A stretch of DNA of 64,000 nucleotides, taken from Prolixibacteraceae bacterium. Its GTDB lineage: Bacteria > Bacteroidota > Bacteroidia > Bacteroidales > Prolixibacteraceae. How positions within the stretch are numbered: the first letter of the stretch is position 1; each line of letters begins with the position of its first letter. Of the stretch, positions 36,288-43,639 are shown one piece after another. The position numbers and the translations under genes were made by a program. Under the pieces are notes generated by a model. That model worked only from the letters and a program-made list of their open reading frames with translations, had not been told where the DNA came from and did no database searches. Location: assembly GCA_019720755.1 (NCBI GenBank), contig CP081303.1:3809501-3873500 (forward strand). Reading direction: 5' to 3'.

Positions 36288-37451
36288 ATGGCAACAGCAA
36301 AGATTCCTCTTTCGCGAAATAATATTTTCGCTTATATAAAACAGATTTCTGAAGAGCACAACGCACTTAATGCAGCTCTTCCATCTTCTGACATCATATG
36401 TCCGGACAAGTTAATTGAACTAGTTCAGAAATATATGAAACAAGGAGTGAACAACAACACTCCATTGAATGGAGTATACCCTTTACGTAAGCAAATTACG
36501 CAAAGAGTCAACAAAGAGTATCAAGCAAATTACAATGAAGAAACTGAGATAACTATATCTACAGGCACTATTCAGAGTATTGCTACTGCCATTAACACAT
36601 TTGTTAAAGAAGGAGATGAAGTGATCGTTTTTGAACCATCTATCGAGTCTTTCATCCCTCCCATTGAAATAAATGGTGGAAGGGCTCGTTTCATCAGTCT
36701 AAAAGCTCCGAATTTCAAGATTGAATGGGAAGAGGTAAAAAAGATGATCTCCACTAAAACAAGGATGATTATTTTAAACTCTCCTCAAAATCCTACAGGT
36801 AGAGTTATGTCTGATGAAGACGTTAAAAACCTCATCAAGATTACCAATGGAACCAATATTATTATCATTGGAAATGAATCCTTCGAGAAGATCGTTTTTG
36901 ATACTGAAAAACATCATAGTTTTACCCAGTATGAACAACTTAAATCTAGAACATTGGTTGTCTCTGACTTTGGTCCTATATTCCGTATTAATGGTTGGGG
37001 TATCTCTTATGTATTAGGTTCTGAAAAACTGATGAAGTCCTATATGAGCACTCAAGCTTATAATGGACATAGCACGAATACTCCGGGACAATTGGCACTA
37101 GCAGAGTACTTAGAGGGTTATACTGAAAATGGCGAACTCTCTGAAATGTACCAAGGTAAAAGAAATTATTTCTTAAGACTAATCAAAGATAGTAGCTTTG
37201 AATTCGTCCCTTGTAAAGGAACATACTACCAAATACTTGATTATAGTAAAATCTCAAACGAACCAGATACTGAATTTGTAGAGAGACTTATTAAAGAGTA
37301 TGGTATTGCAACCGTTCCCGTTTCAATCTTTCAACACGAAAAAAATAGAAAGAGTCACCTCATTCGTATTTGCTTTGCAAAACCAAACCATATATTGGAT
37401 GAAATCGCCGAAAAGCTTAATAAAGTAAAGGCTGCTATTGAAACAACATAA
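36288..37451 (+). CDS. class I/II aminotransferase-fold protein lacking the PLP lysine
   Basis: A 387-residue fold-type I protein close in plan to the methionine/glutamine aminotransferase (YbdL) group. The large domain shows STGTIQSIATAINTFVKEGDEV, EPSIESFIPPIE and NSPQNPTGR, and the substrate arginine region is LIRICFAK. But the cofactor residues are altered. In SDFGPIFRINGWGISY the position of the Schiff-base lysine (FGK in relatives) is Pro230. The aspartate that pairs with the pyridine nitrogen appears as Asn (GNESFE against DEVYE), and two tyrosines are Phe or absent. This looks like a catalytically dead paralogue that is nevertheless intact and has a promoter. The start at 36288 is favoured over 36237. 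Confidence 0.85.
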   Translation: MATAKIPLSRNNIFAYIKQISEEHNALNAALPSSDIICPDKLIELVQKYMKQGVNNNTPLNGVYPLRKQITQRVNKEYQANYNEETEITISTGTIQSIATAINTFVKEGDEVIVFEPSIESFIPPIEINGGRARFISLKAPNFKIEWEEVKKMISTKTRMIILNSPQNPTGRVMSDEDVKNLIKITNGTNIIIIGNESFEKIVFDTEKHHSFTQYEQLKSRTLVVSDFGPIFRINGWGISYVLGSEKLMKSYMSTQAYNGHSTNTPGQLALAEYLEGYTENGELSEMYQGKRNYFLRLIKDSSFEFVPCKGTYYQILDYSKISNEPDTEFVERLIKEYGIATVPVSIFQHEKNRKSHLIRICFAKPNHILDEIAEKLNKVKAAIETT

Positions 37452-37525
37452 TTTTTAATTATACCGAACAATTCCTTTGTACAGCATAAAAAAATCTATA
37501 TTTTTGCAACGCTTATAGTTGTTAT

Positions 37526-37597
37526 GCCTGCATAGTTCAAGGGATAGAACAATAGTTTCCTAAACTGTAGATCCAGGTTCGAATCCTGGTGTGGGTA
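37526..37597 (+). tRNA. tRNA-Arg (anticodon CCT)
   Basis: A 72-base cloverleaf. Acceptor GCCTGCA pairs with TGTGGGT (with wobbles), the D stem is GTTC/GAAC, and the anticodon stem ATAGT/ACTGT holds loop TTCCTAA with anticodon CCT. The T arm is CCAGG-TTCGAAT-CCTGG. CCA is not encoded. A hairpin terminator follows at 37609-37640. The 3' half from base 37554 is repeated exactly at 40449-40494, marking this gene as the integration site of an island. Confidence 0.93.
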
Positions 37598-37599
37598 CA
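37554..37599 (+). repeat. 46-bp direct repeat, left copy (attachment site in tRNA-Arg)
   Basis: Identical over 46 bases to 40449-40494. The match covers the tRNA from the anticodon stem to two bases past its 3' end. Weaker similarity continues through the terminator on both sides with the same spacing (8 bases to ATAAAGAGGACATTCATT). Confidence 0.92.
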
Positions 37600-37608
37600 A
37601 AATATCAT

Positions 37609-37640
37609 AAAGAGGACATTCATTCATGAATGTCCTCTTT
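37609..37640 (+). terminator. terminator after tRNA-Arg
   Basis: A perfect 14-bp stem (AAAGAGGACATTCA and its complement), a 4-base TTCA loop and a T-run. It is duplicated with compensating changes at 40504-40535. Confidence 0.88.
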
Positions 37641-37779
37641 TTTTATTCCGACCCATGACATCTATCATATCCGATGGATACTTCTATCATTGTACTACTT
37701 TTTCCTACACTTTTGACATGCTTCAAACCTATCTTCATGCAACTTTTACCAAACAAAAAATTAAGCTGCATATTGATTA

Positions 37780-37789
37780 TATAATTCCA
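37780..37789. repeat. left target-site duplication of the ISAs1-family element
   Basis: TATAATTCCA, identical to 39010-39019 on the other side of the element. Confidence 0.9.
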
Positions 37790-39009
37790 CAGGGCTTGTT
37801 CATGAAATTTAAGCAGCGAAGACATCGTGTATTTTATCAGTATTGTGCACAAGTTCTTCTCTTAAAATATTTAAGTTGTTGTAACTATTTATTTCCATTA
37901 ACTTACTGCATATAAATAACATAATAGAGGATATCGATTTTTGCAATCCATGATCTAAAGACTTTAATTTGTCTTCTCCAAAATTAACATCACGAATACG
38001 ATTCATTATTTCTATTTTCCAATGACCTCTAATAGCTCCAGCAATTTCATCGATTTTCCCATTATAATTTGTGATATAATATCGTGTTTCTGTACTCCTT
38101 TTATCTCTCTTTACATTATAACTCTCTCTTGTCACTTTAATCATATTACATATGCCACTATTACACCATCTAGGATCTAACATTTCTGTATTTATTGGGT
38201 ATATTTCGTACTTCCTAGAGTCTATTCTTCCATGTGACTTGTCTATTTCTGTCATCACATCATCTACTTTTATATGATTGGATGTATGTACTAAGTCATC
38301 CTTTAATTTCTGCTGATTGGACTTTATTTGAGTTAAATAGAATCGACTATTTTGGTGAATATTAGACAACAGATTTTCTGAATTATGCATTGCATCTAGT
38401 GTTACCTTTGCCTTCTCTGGCAACTCAAGAATATGATCATAAACAATGTTCTTTTCACTCTCTTTTGTTCCATCATAAAAGCCTAATAACTGCTGTATAT
38501 TTGTGTTATGACCAATAGAATAAACAATACTTAACCCTCTCTTTTTATTGCTTTTAGAATCTATACTTCCTCGAAGTTCCTTCCCATCAATAGATATCCA
38601 TTCTGTAGAAGAGTATACTTCATCACAAATTGTCAAAAAGGAATCATAATCAAATTCAGATAGGATTCTTGTTAACTGAACTCGACTTATACAACTGTCG
38701 ATATCTTTATGCAAACAGATACATAGTTTCTCGTAATGACGAACCATATTGCGATGAATTTTATTCATACTTAGATGACCATAACTTGTCAGAATTGAGA
38801 TAATAAAAAGAGTGATAACAAAAGCCAATTCGTGCTTAAGTCCTATATGACTCCTATTATCTACCAATTTGACTTGTAATTTCTCATAAAATTTTCTAAT
38901 TTCGGCACTTGAAAGGTCGTTATCCATAATTTATATCTGTTTTTACAAATCCAAATATAATATGAATAGTCGACCTTTTCTCATATAAATAATTCATGAA
39001 CAAGCCCTG
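37790..39009 (-). mobile_element. complete ISAs1-family insertion sequence, 1220 bp
   Basis: Perfect 17-bp terminal inverted repeats (CAGGGCTTGTTCATGAA at 37790-37806 and its complement at 38993-39009) enclose a single intact transposase gene. They are flanked by a 10-bp target duplication (TATAATTCCA). CAGGG at the tips is typical of ISAs1 elements, and a duplication of 8-10 bp fits the family. The perfect ends and duplication suggest a fairly recent insertion, into an older IS3 remnant. Confidence 0.93.
37809..38927 (-). CDS. ISAs1-family transposase
   Basis: A 372-residue DDE transposase of full family length. The first catalytic Asp is in ISIDGKELRGS (about residue 112), the second in TLDAMHNSE, and the Glu in GHWKIEIMNRIRDVNFGEDK, the family's H-W-x-I-E signature. 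No stop or frameshift interrupts it, so the element may still be active. It nearly fills the insertion sequence; its stop lies 19 bases from the left tip. Confidence 0.92.
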   Translation of the reverse strand: MDNDLSSAEIRKFYEKLQVKLVDNRSHIGLKHELAFVITLFIISILTSYGHLSMNKIHRNMVRHYEKLCICLHKDIDSCISRVQLTRILSEFDYDSFLTICDEVYSSTEWISIDGKELRGSIDSKSNKKRGLSIVYSIGHNTNIQQLLGFYDGTKESEKNIVYDHILELPEKAKVTLDAMHNSENLLSNIHQNSRFYLTQIKSNQQKLKDDLVHTSNHIKVDDVMTEIDKSHGRIDSRKYEIYPINTEMLDPRWCNSGICNMIKVTRESYNVKRDKRSTETRYYITNYNGKIDEIAGAIRGHWKIEIMNRIRDVNFGEDKLKSLDHGLQKSISSIMLFICSKLMEINSYNNLNILREELVHNTDKIHDVFAA

Positions 39010-39019
39010 TATAATTCCA
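39010..39019. repeat. right target-site duplication of the ISAs1-family element
   Basis: TATAATTCCA, matching 37780-37789 exactly. Confidence 0.9.
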
Positions 39020-39287
39020 TAAATTCCAATAACGATCTGTATCCTAGTTTTGAATATATTCTCTTCCTGTTATACCAAACTTCAATAAAATGATATATTT
39101 CTGTTTTTGCTTGAAAAGGTGTTTATATCATTCATACAAATGTTCTTATAAAAAAAGAGGAAACAACTTTACACTCATCATTGTTGATATTAAGAAGGAA
39201 ATGCATTTTGTATTATTTAATCGATTTTATATATATCTTACACAAAAAAAGGTTACTTTGTAGATTAATCAAAAGATCAATACTATC

Positions 39288-39782
39288 ATGAATTACACAG
39301 CACTTGACATAGCATCGTTCTTTATAAAGAAAGGAGTTACTCCATTGAAACTTCAAAAACTTCTTTATTATACTCAAGTATGGTATTTTGTTAAGACTAA
39401 GAAATATCTTATGCAAGAATCTTTTCAAGCATGGATATATGGCCCAGTTGTATATGATGTATGGAATAGCTTTAGATTTATAAGACGTAGTGATAATATC
39501 CCACAACACAAAGCAAAAGAAGTTGATTTAACTAGTATTCAAGATCACCTAACTGAGGTTTGGAATACATATGGTCACCTTAAAGGATCTACACTTGTTG
39601 ACTTAACTCATAATGAACTTCCATGGAAGGTTAGTCGAAAAGGATTGTTAACTAATCAGCCAAGCAATAACTTTATCATAATTGATAAATCCACATTAAA
39701 AGACTTCTACCTTACACAAGATGGAAGAGTTCCTAAAGTACAATTAGGTGATTCCAGTTCTTTAGGTAATTTCTCTAATTAA
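39288..39782 (+). CDS. Panacea-domain (DUF4065, SocA-like) protein, probable antitoxin
   Basis: A 164-residue protein whose first 130 residues are a Panacea domain: ALDIASFFIKKGVTPLKLQKLLYYTQVWYF, then FQAWIYGPVVYDVW and a final TLVDLTHNELPW. The L-x-K-L-L-Y-Y-x-Q and W-x-x-G-P-V segments are diagnostic. In known systems this domain neutralises a wide range of unrelated toxins encoded next to it. Here an unrecognised gene starts 7 bases after the stop. The pair lies on a tRNA island next to insertion sequences, a usual home for toxin-antitoxin units. The C-terminal 30 residues are specific to this protein. Confidence 0.88.
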   Translation: MNYTALDIASFFIKKGVTPLKLQKLLYYTQVWYFVKTKKYLMQESFQAWIYGPVVYDVWNSFRFIRRSDNIPQHKAKEVDLTSIQDHLTEVWNTYGHLKGSTLVDLTHNELPWKVSRKGLLTNQPSNNFIIIDKSTLKDFYLTQDGRVPKVQLGDSSSLGNFSN

Positions 39783-39789
39783 TAAATAA

Positions 39790-40332
39790 ATGACTAAGTT
39801 TGGATTACATTTTATCCAAAATGTGAATCCTCGTAAAGAGGATCATTTTAAGGAAAAGAAGCTATACAGGTACAGATCAAAGAAGGCTAAGCAATATACA
39901 ACAATTATTGAGTTAGAGATCTATGAAAAAAACAACTGTGTTATTTCCTTTTATCAAAAGAATCTAGGTAATGACAAAAACAAATACCGTCGCAGAGCAC
40001 ATTTATCCGCAGGTCATATTTTAGCAATTCTTACATCTTGTATCGAAGCATATGCAGAACTTGAATATGATCATTCGTTTATTTTTTCTGCAGCAAATGA
40101 TTTAGGTGAGAATATAGAAGAAAACAAAAGGTTTTCTTTATATGATAAATTCTTAGAAAGAAGATTCCCTAAATATGAAGAATATGAACGAAATGGATCA
40201 ATTGCAACAAATACGCTGATGTTATTTCATCGCAGTTTCCAGTACAAAAATGATGCACTAGAGTTTTTCCGAAAGTTTAAAGAAAAGACGATACAGAACA
40301 TTATTAACTCGAATCAAGATTTCAACGAATAA
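39790..40332 (+). CDS. unknown protein coupled to the Panacea antitoxin, candidate toxin
   Basis: A 180-residue protein with no family I recognise. It is rich in lysine, tyrosine and phenylalanine. The N-terminal half (KLYRYRSKKAKQYTTIIELEIYEKNNCVISFYQK) looks like beta-strands of a small mixed fold, and the C-terminal half (RFPKYEEYERNGSIATNT, then FFRKFKEKTIQNIINSNQ) is helical. A His-containing segment (RRRAHLSAGHILAIL, about residue 70) could be functional. No signal peptide or membrane span is present. It sits 7 bases after the Panacea gene, so by analogy with PanT/PanA pairs it may be the toxin. It might instead be a second immunity component. Confidence 0.6.
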   Translation: MTKFGLHFIQNVNPRKEDHFKEKKLYRYRSKKAKQYTTIIELEIYEKNNCVISFYQKNLGNDKNKYRRRAHLSAGHILAILTSCIEAYAELEYDHSFIFSAANDLGENIEENKRFSLYDKFLERRFPKYEEYERNGSIATNTLMLFHRSFQYKNDALEFFRKFKEKTIQNIINSNQDFNE

Positions 40333-40448
40333 TAGAAAATGTTATACAACTTATAAATATTACAATTGTTGTACATATGTTGTACAAAATACAACAATAA
40401 TAACACACAACGTTTTATATATCAACAATATAACACACAAAATATTAC

Positions 40449-40494
40449 AGTTTCCTAAACTGTAGATCCAGGTTCGAATCCTGGTGTGGGTACA
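40449..40494 (+). repeat. 46-bp direct repeat, right copy (tRNA-Arg 3' fragment)
   Basis: An exact copy of 37554-37599. It is a headless 3' half of tRNA-Arg and cannot form a tRNA. It probably marks the original chromosomal end of the gene, displaced by the island. Confidence 0.92.
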
Positions 40495-40503
40495 TATTAT
40501 TAT

Positions 40504-40535
40504 AAAGAGGACATTCATTGTTGGATGTCCTCTTT
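40504..40535 (+). terminator. second copy of the tRNA-Arg terminator
   Basis: The stem AAAGAGGACATTCA / TGGATGTCCTCTTT has one wobble pair and a 4-base TTGT loop, followed by T8. Differences from the first copy keep the stem paired, so both are probably functional. Confidence 0.8.
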
Positions 40536-40660
40536 TTTTTGTACCAATTCGTCATATCCCCCTTCCCCATGCCTTCTTCTATCATATCTTTCCTTTAACC
40601 TCCCCCCTTTAATAAACTTCTAACCTGTTTCCATATCTTTCATAGTGGTTTCATAGGCAC

Positions 40661-40726
40661 TTTGTCCATGGTTTGTTCATGGTTTGTTCATGGTTTGTTC
40701 ATGGTTTGTCCATCGATTCTCCATCG
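40661..40726. repeat. six 11-bp tandem repeats (TTTGTTCATGG type)
   Basis: Units in order: TTTGTCCATGG, three of TTTGTTCATGG, TTTGTCCATCG and ATTCTCCATCG. A complementary AACCATGAA follows at 40739-40747. The period equals about one helical turn. The block is richer in G+C than its surroundings and lies between the tRNA fragment and an outer-membrane protein gene. Confidence 0.88.
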
Positions 40727-41171
40727 ATTCGGTGGATGAACCATGAAGGAGATTCGCATGAAGGATGAACAAATATACCATCAAGTATTACTCAACTTAT
40801 TCTTATTTTTTGTGTATTCATATGTATTATAGATAAAGTATAACACACCAAATCAACACAACACAAATAAAATATTATTCACATACTGTAACGTTTCAGG
40901 TAGTTCTACGTCATAATTTCAGAGGGATTTAAATAGTATGCATTGCAAAATAAACCAACATGAATCTATGATATTGCAAAAACGAATTCAAAGGTGCACT
41001 CTAAGTTCTCCACACCACAGGAATTATAATTATAGTGACAGCATATTTCGTATATGAAACGAAATAGAACGAAACATCTATCTAGAGCCTGTTCGTATTA
41101 AACAATATCTTTAGCATCGTTTTAATAGGATCCTTGAAGTAAACTATTTGAACAACAAACCTATCGTTACA

Positions 41172-43583
41172 ATGAAATTGAAAGAAAAAATTTTCCTATT
41201 GATAGTCCTTAGTATGGGCTTTCAACAACCTCTTTATTCGCAACATTTGACCTCACATATCCTCATGGAAAATGGGGATCCCTTAGAGAATGCAAATGCT
41301 TATATACTATCTCAGAAAGACAGCTCCTTTGTTGAAGGAACGGTATCAGATAGGGATGGATTGGTAACAATAAACTTAGATAAAGGATCCTATTTAATGA
41401 GAATTAGCTATGTAGGCTACGAAACACAATGGGAAAAAGTTGATCTATCCCAAAACATGGATTTAGGAACAATCAAAATGATACCATTGGCAGGACTTGA
41501 CGAGGTAAATGTGGTGGCTCAAAGAGCACGAATCATTTCAAAAAGCGACAAAGTAATATTTAAAGTCGAAGATACCTATGCTAGCAATACCAGTTCCGAC
41601 AGCTATGAATTGCTATCTAAAGCTCCTGGATTAATTGTAGACACCAACAACAAAACAATTGGAATTATTGGAAAAGGTACAGTCATTGTATGTGTAAATG
41701 ACAAAGAAGTTCATCTTGACGGAGATGCATTAACTGCCTACCTAAGTTCCATTAATCCCAAAGACGTGAAAGATATTGAGATCATCGACAACCCATCTTC
41801 GCGGTTCGATGCAAGTGGGAATGCTGGGGTTCTTAATATAGTCATGAAGAAAAAGGTAGAAGACTTTTTAGGAGGTAATATATCAACCAATGTTCGAAAA
41901 AGAGAACATGGATTGGATTATGGCGGCAATGGTTCTATCACTTTTAAAAAGAATCGATTTAGTATGAATACTTCGATCAGTCGAAAAAAAAGAGAGTACC
42001 AGACCAATACCATTCTAAAACAAGAGCATCAAAATAATCTCTTGGTCAATGAGGATGCAACAGAGTTTCGGGATAATAATATCAACGGTATTCGTACTCA
42101 AGCAAACTATGATTTCTCACCCAAACTTTCCCTTAGTGTTGGATACAATCTTTCAAATTACCGCTATGGAAATGTTCGAGAAGGAGACCAAAGAACCGAT
42201 ATCTTTAAAGAGAATAAATACCAAAGAGATCACCAAAATCAATACAATAACGACGAAAAGAATCGAAGTAGTGTGCACAATCTCTATACACAAGTAGATT
42301 TGACCACCAATGCAAAGGGAGATAAACTACAACTTCAATCGGGAACAGTTCGATCGAAGGATAAAACAGACAACAATCTTATCAACCATATTACTCCTAA
42401 AACAGTCACCGTAGCAGATCAACTAAGTAGGACAAAAAAGGATAGTGAGTTCTCAACCTTTGCACTAGACTACTATATAAAAAGAGACAATGGCTTCGAA
42501 TTATCGTTTGGTGCAAAATATAGTGATAGCAAATCTAGTGGAGCGTTTCGTACCACCAATGAGGCTGATATTCTTTTATTAGATAAGCCACAAAGTCTAT
42601 CATCAAACTTTGTCTACAACGAAACTATCTATGCATCGTATATTGAGGCAACAAAGAAATTTAAAAAATTATACCTAAGGGCTGGATTGCGAGGTGAAAA
42701 AACCAAGACAGAAGCGATAGAGACAGTTATTGATAGTGTGAACACGAATGACTATATGCGATATTTTCCCAATGTTATCATAGGTTATAATGCATCGAAT
42801 GGAACCAGTATCACCTTTTCTTTTAATAAAAGATTTACAAGGCCATGGATTTGGGCACTGAATCCTGCAACCTATTATGTCGGGAGCAAGCTAATTGATC
42901 AAGGAAATCCTTTTCTGAAACCGATGAATAGCGACAACTTCTCCCTTCGTTTGGGACTGAAAGACTTTGTTGCATCGATAGGATATATTGAAAACAGAAG
43001 TATGTTCAATAACCAAGTCTCTCACTTCGATGAAAAGAGAGAAGTGTTTGTTTGGAATCGTTTCAATAACTATAAACAGAATAAAGCTTACTTCAACCTA
43101 AACTACAATTTTCATTTTAAATGGTGGACCTGTCGCCTAACCAGCTCTACTGCATGGCAAGTAACCTCGAATACAGACAATCGTTTTACGATTGAAGACA
43201 ATGAGACTTGGAGTAGCTACTTTAGAATAGACAACGACTTTAAGCCATTTGTAAATACTGCATGGAAGGGACTTTCCTTTAACCTAAACTATTGGGGTAA
43301 TACAGACAAAGAGGGTAAAAGTGAAAAAACGTATGGAAGTTCTAGCTTGAGTTTTGCAGCAAACTTAAGCCTAATGAAAGAGAAGCTACACATTACGCTT
43401 TCTGGTAACGATATCCTGAACAAACAGATATATAAAATGGATATGTATCAAAATAACACCATTACCAACTTCTCAAAATCAAATGATATACGCAGCATTA
43501 CGTTATCATTAAGTTACTCGTTTGGAGGAAATATAGACTTCAAGACCAAACAGGTAAACAGGAAAGAGATGAACAGATTGTAA
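41172..43583 (+). CDS. outer-membrane beta-barrel protein, TonB-receptor-like
   Basis: An 803-residue outer-membrane protein. The ATG at 41172 gives a proper signal peptide (IFLLIVLSMGFQQPLYSQ); the earlier TTG at 41148 would add eight residues before it. A carboxypeptidase-regulatory-like domain (about 22-100, LENANAYILSQKDSSFVEGTVSD) is followed by a plug-like region (FDASGNAGVLNIVMKKK) and a long barrel ending in SLSYSFGG. This layout is that of the 'outer membrane beta-barrel family protein' group related to TonB receptors. Transported ligand unknown. It is a single gene downstream of the tRNA island. Confidence 0.85.
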   Translation: MKLKEKIFLLIVLSMGFQQPLYSQHLTSHILMENGDPLENANAYILSQKDSSFVEGTVSDRDGLVTINLDKGSYLMRISYVGYETQWEKVDLSQNMDLGTIKMIPLAGLDEVNVVAQRARIISKSDKVIFKVEDTYASNTSSDSYELLSKAPGLIVDTNNKTIGIIGKGTVIVCVNDKEVHLDGDALTAYLSSINPKDVKDIEIIDNPSSRFDASGNAGVLNIVMKKKVEDFLGGNISTNVRKREHGLDYGGNGSITFKKNRFSMNTSISRKKREYQTNTILKQEHQNNLLVNEDATEFRDNNINGIRTQANYDFSPKLSLSVGYNLSNYRYGNVREGDQRTDIFKENKYQRDHQNQYNNDEKNRSSVHNLYTQVDLTTNAKGDKLQLQSGTVRSKDKTDNNLINHITPKTVTVADQLSRTKKDSEFSTFALDYYIKRDNGFELSFGAKYSDSKSSGAFRTTNEADILLLDKPQSLSSNFVYNETIYASYIEATKKFKKLYLRAGLRGEKTKTEAIETVIDSVNTNDYMRYFPNVIIGYNASNGTSITFSFNKRFTRPWIWALNPATYYVGSKLIDQGNPFLKPMNSDNFSLRLGLKDFVASIGYIENRSMFNNQVSHFDEKREVFVWNRFNNYKQNKAYFNLNYNFHFKWWTCRLTSSTAWQVTSNTDNRFTIEDNETWSSYFRIDNDFKPFVNTAWKGLSFNLNYWGNTDKEGKSEKTYGSSSLSFAANLSLMKEKLHITLSGNDILNKQIYKMDMYQNNTITNFSKSNDIRSITLSLSYSFGGNIDFKTKQVNRKEMNRL

Positions 43584-43588
43584 TAAAG

Positions 43589-43631
43589 ATCCCCTTTTAG
43601 TAGCGTCTTGATAGCCCCTAAAAGGGGGGAT
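43589..43631. terminator. hairpin between convergent genes
   Basis: CCCCTTTTAG (43591-43600) pairs with CTAAAAGGGG (43618-43627) across a 17-base loop, with outer AT flanks that also pair. It lies between two convergent genes and could serve both. Confidence 0.5.
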
Positions 43632-43639
43632 AATATCTT

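Larger units (their letters stand above)
37761..39120 (-). pseudogene. 3' remnant of an IS3-family transposase gene, split by ISAs1
   Basis: If the ISAs1 element and one copy of its target duplication are removed, the minus strand reads on through the join. It gives EIYHFIEVWYNRKRIYSKLG, then YRSLLEFMELYNQYAA and a TAA at 37761-37763. The W-Y-N-R-x-R-I-Y-S-x-L-G-Y block is the usual C-terminal end of IS3-family OrfB. Upstream of about 39120 the frame cannot be followed, so most of the gene is lost. It shows that the island was hit by at least two insertion sequences in turn. Confidence 0.8.
37554..40494. mobile_element. 2.9-kb island in the tRNA-Arg gene, no integrase
   Basis: The segment between the two 46-bp repeats has the layout of a tRNA-targeted integrative element, in which the copy adjoining the 5' half restores the gene. 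It contains an IS3-type remnant, an intact ISAs1-family element and a Panacea-type two-gene unit, but no tyrosine or serine integrase, excisionase or replication gene. It is therefore a decayed island or a satellite moved by an integrase encoded elsewhere. Confidence 0.8.
40333..41171. other. intergenic region beyond the Panacea pair
   Basis: No gene is apparent in about 840 bases. From left to right it contains two GTTGTACA copies 11 bases apart (40368, 40379), the second tRNA-Arg repeat, its terminator, and the 11-bp tandem repeats (40661-40726). AT-rich sequence follows up to the outer-membrane protein gene. Confidence 0.55.

Noticed and set aside
37643-37852. 69-residue minus-strand frame near the IS end
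   Set aside because: It spans the IS tip and the IS3 remnant junction in a different frame from the transposase, so it is an artefact of the insertion.
40449-40494. Second tRNA-Arg gene
   Set aside because: Only the 3' half is present; the acceptor 5' strand and D arm are missing, so no tRNA can form.
40661-40726. CRISPR array
   Set aside because: The units are only 11 bp, directly abutting with no spacers, and no cas genes are present.
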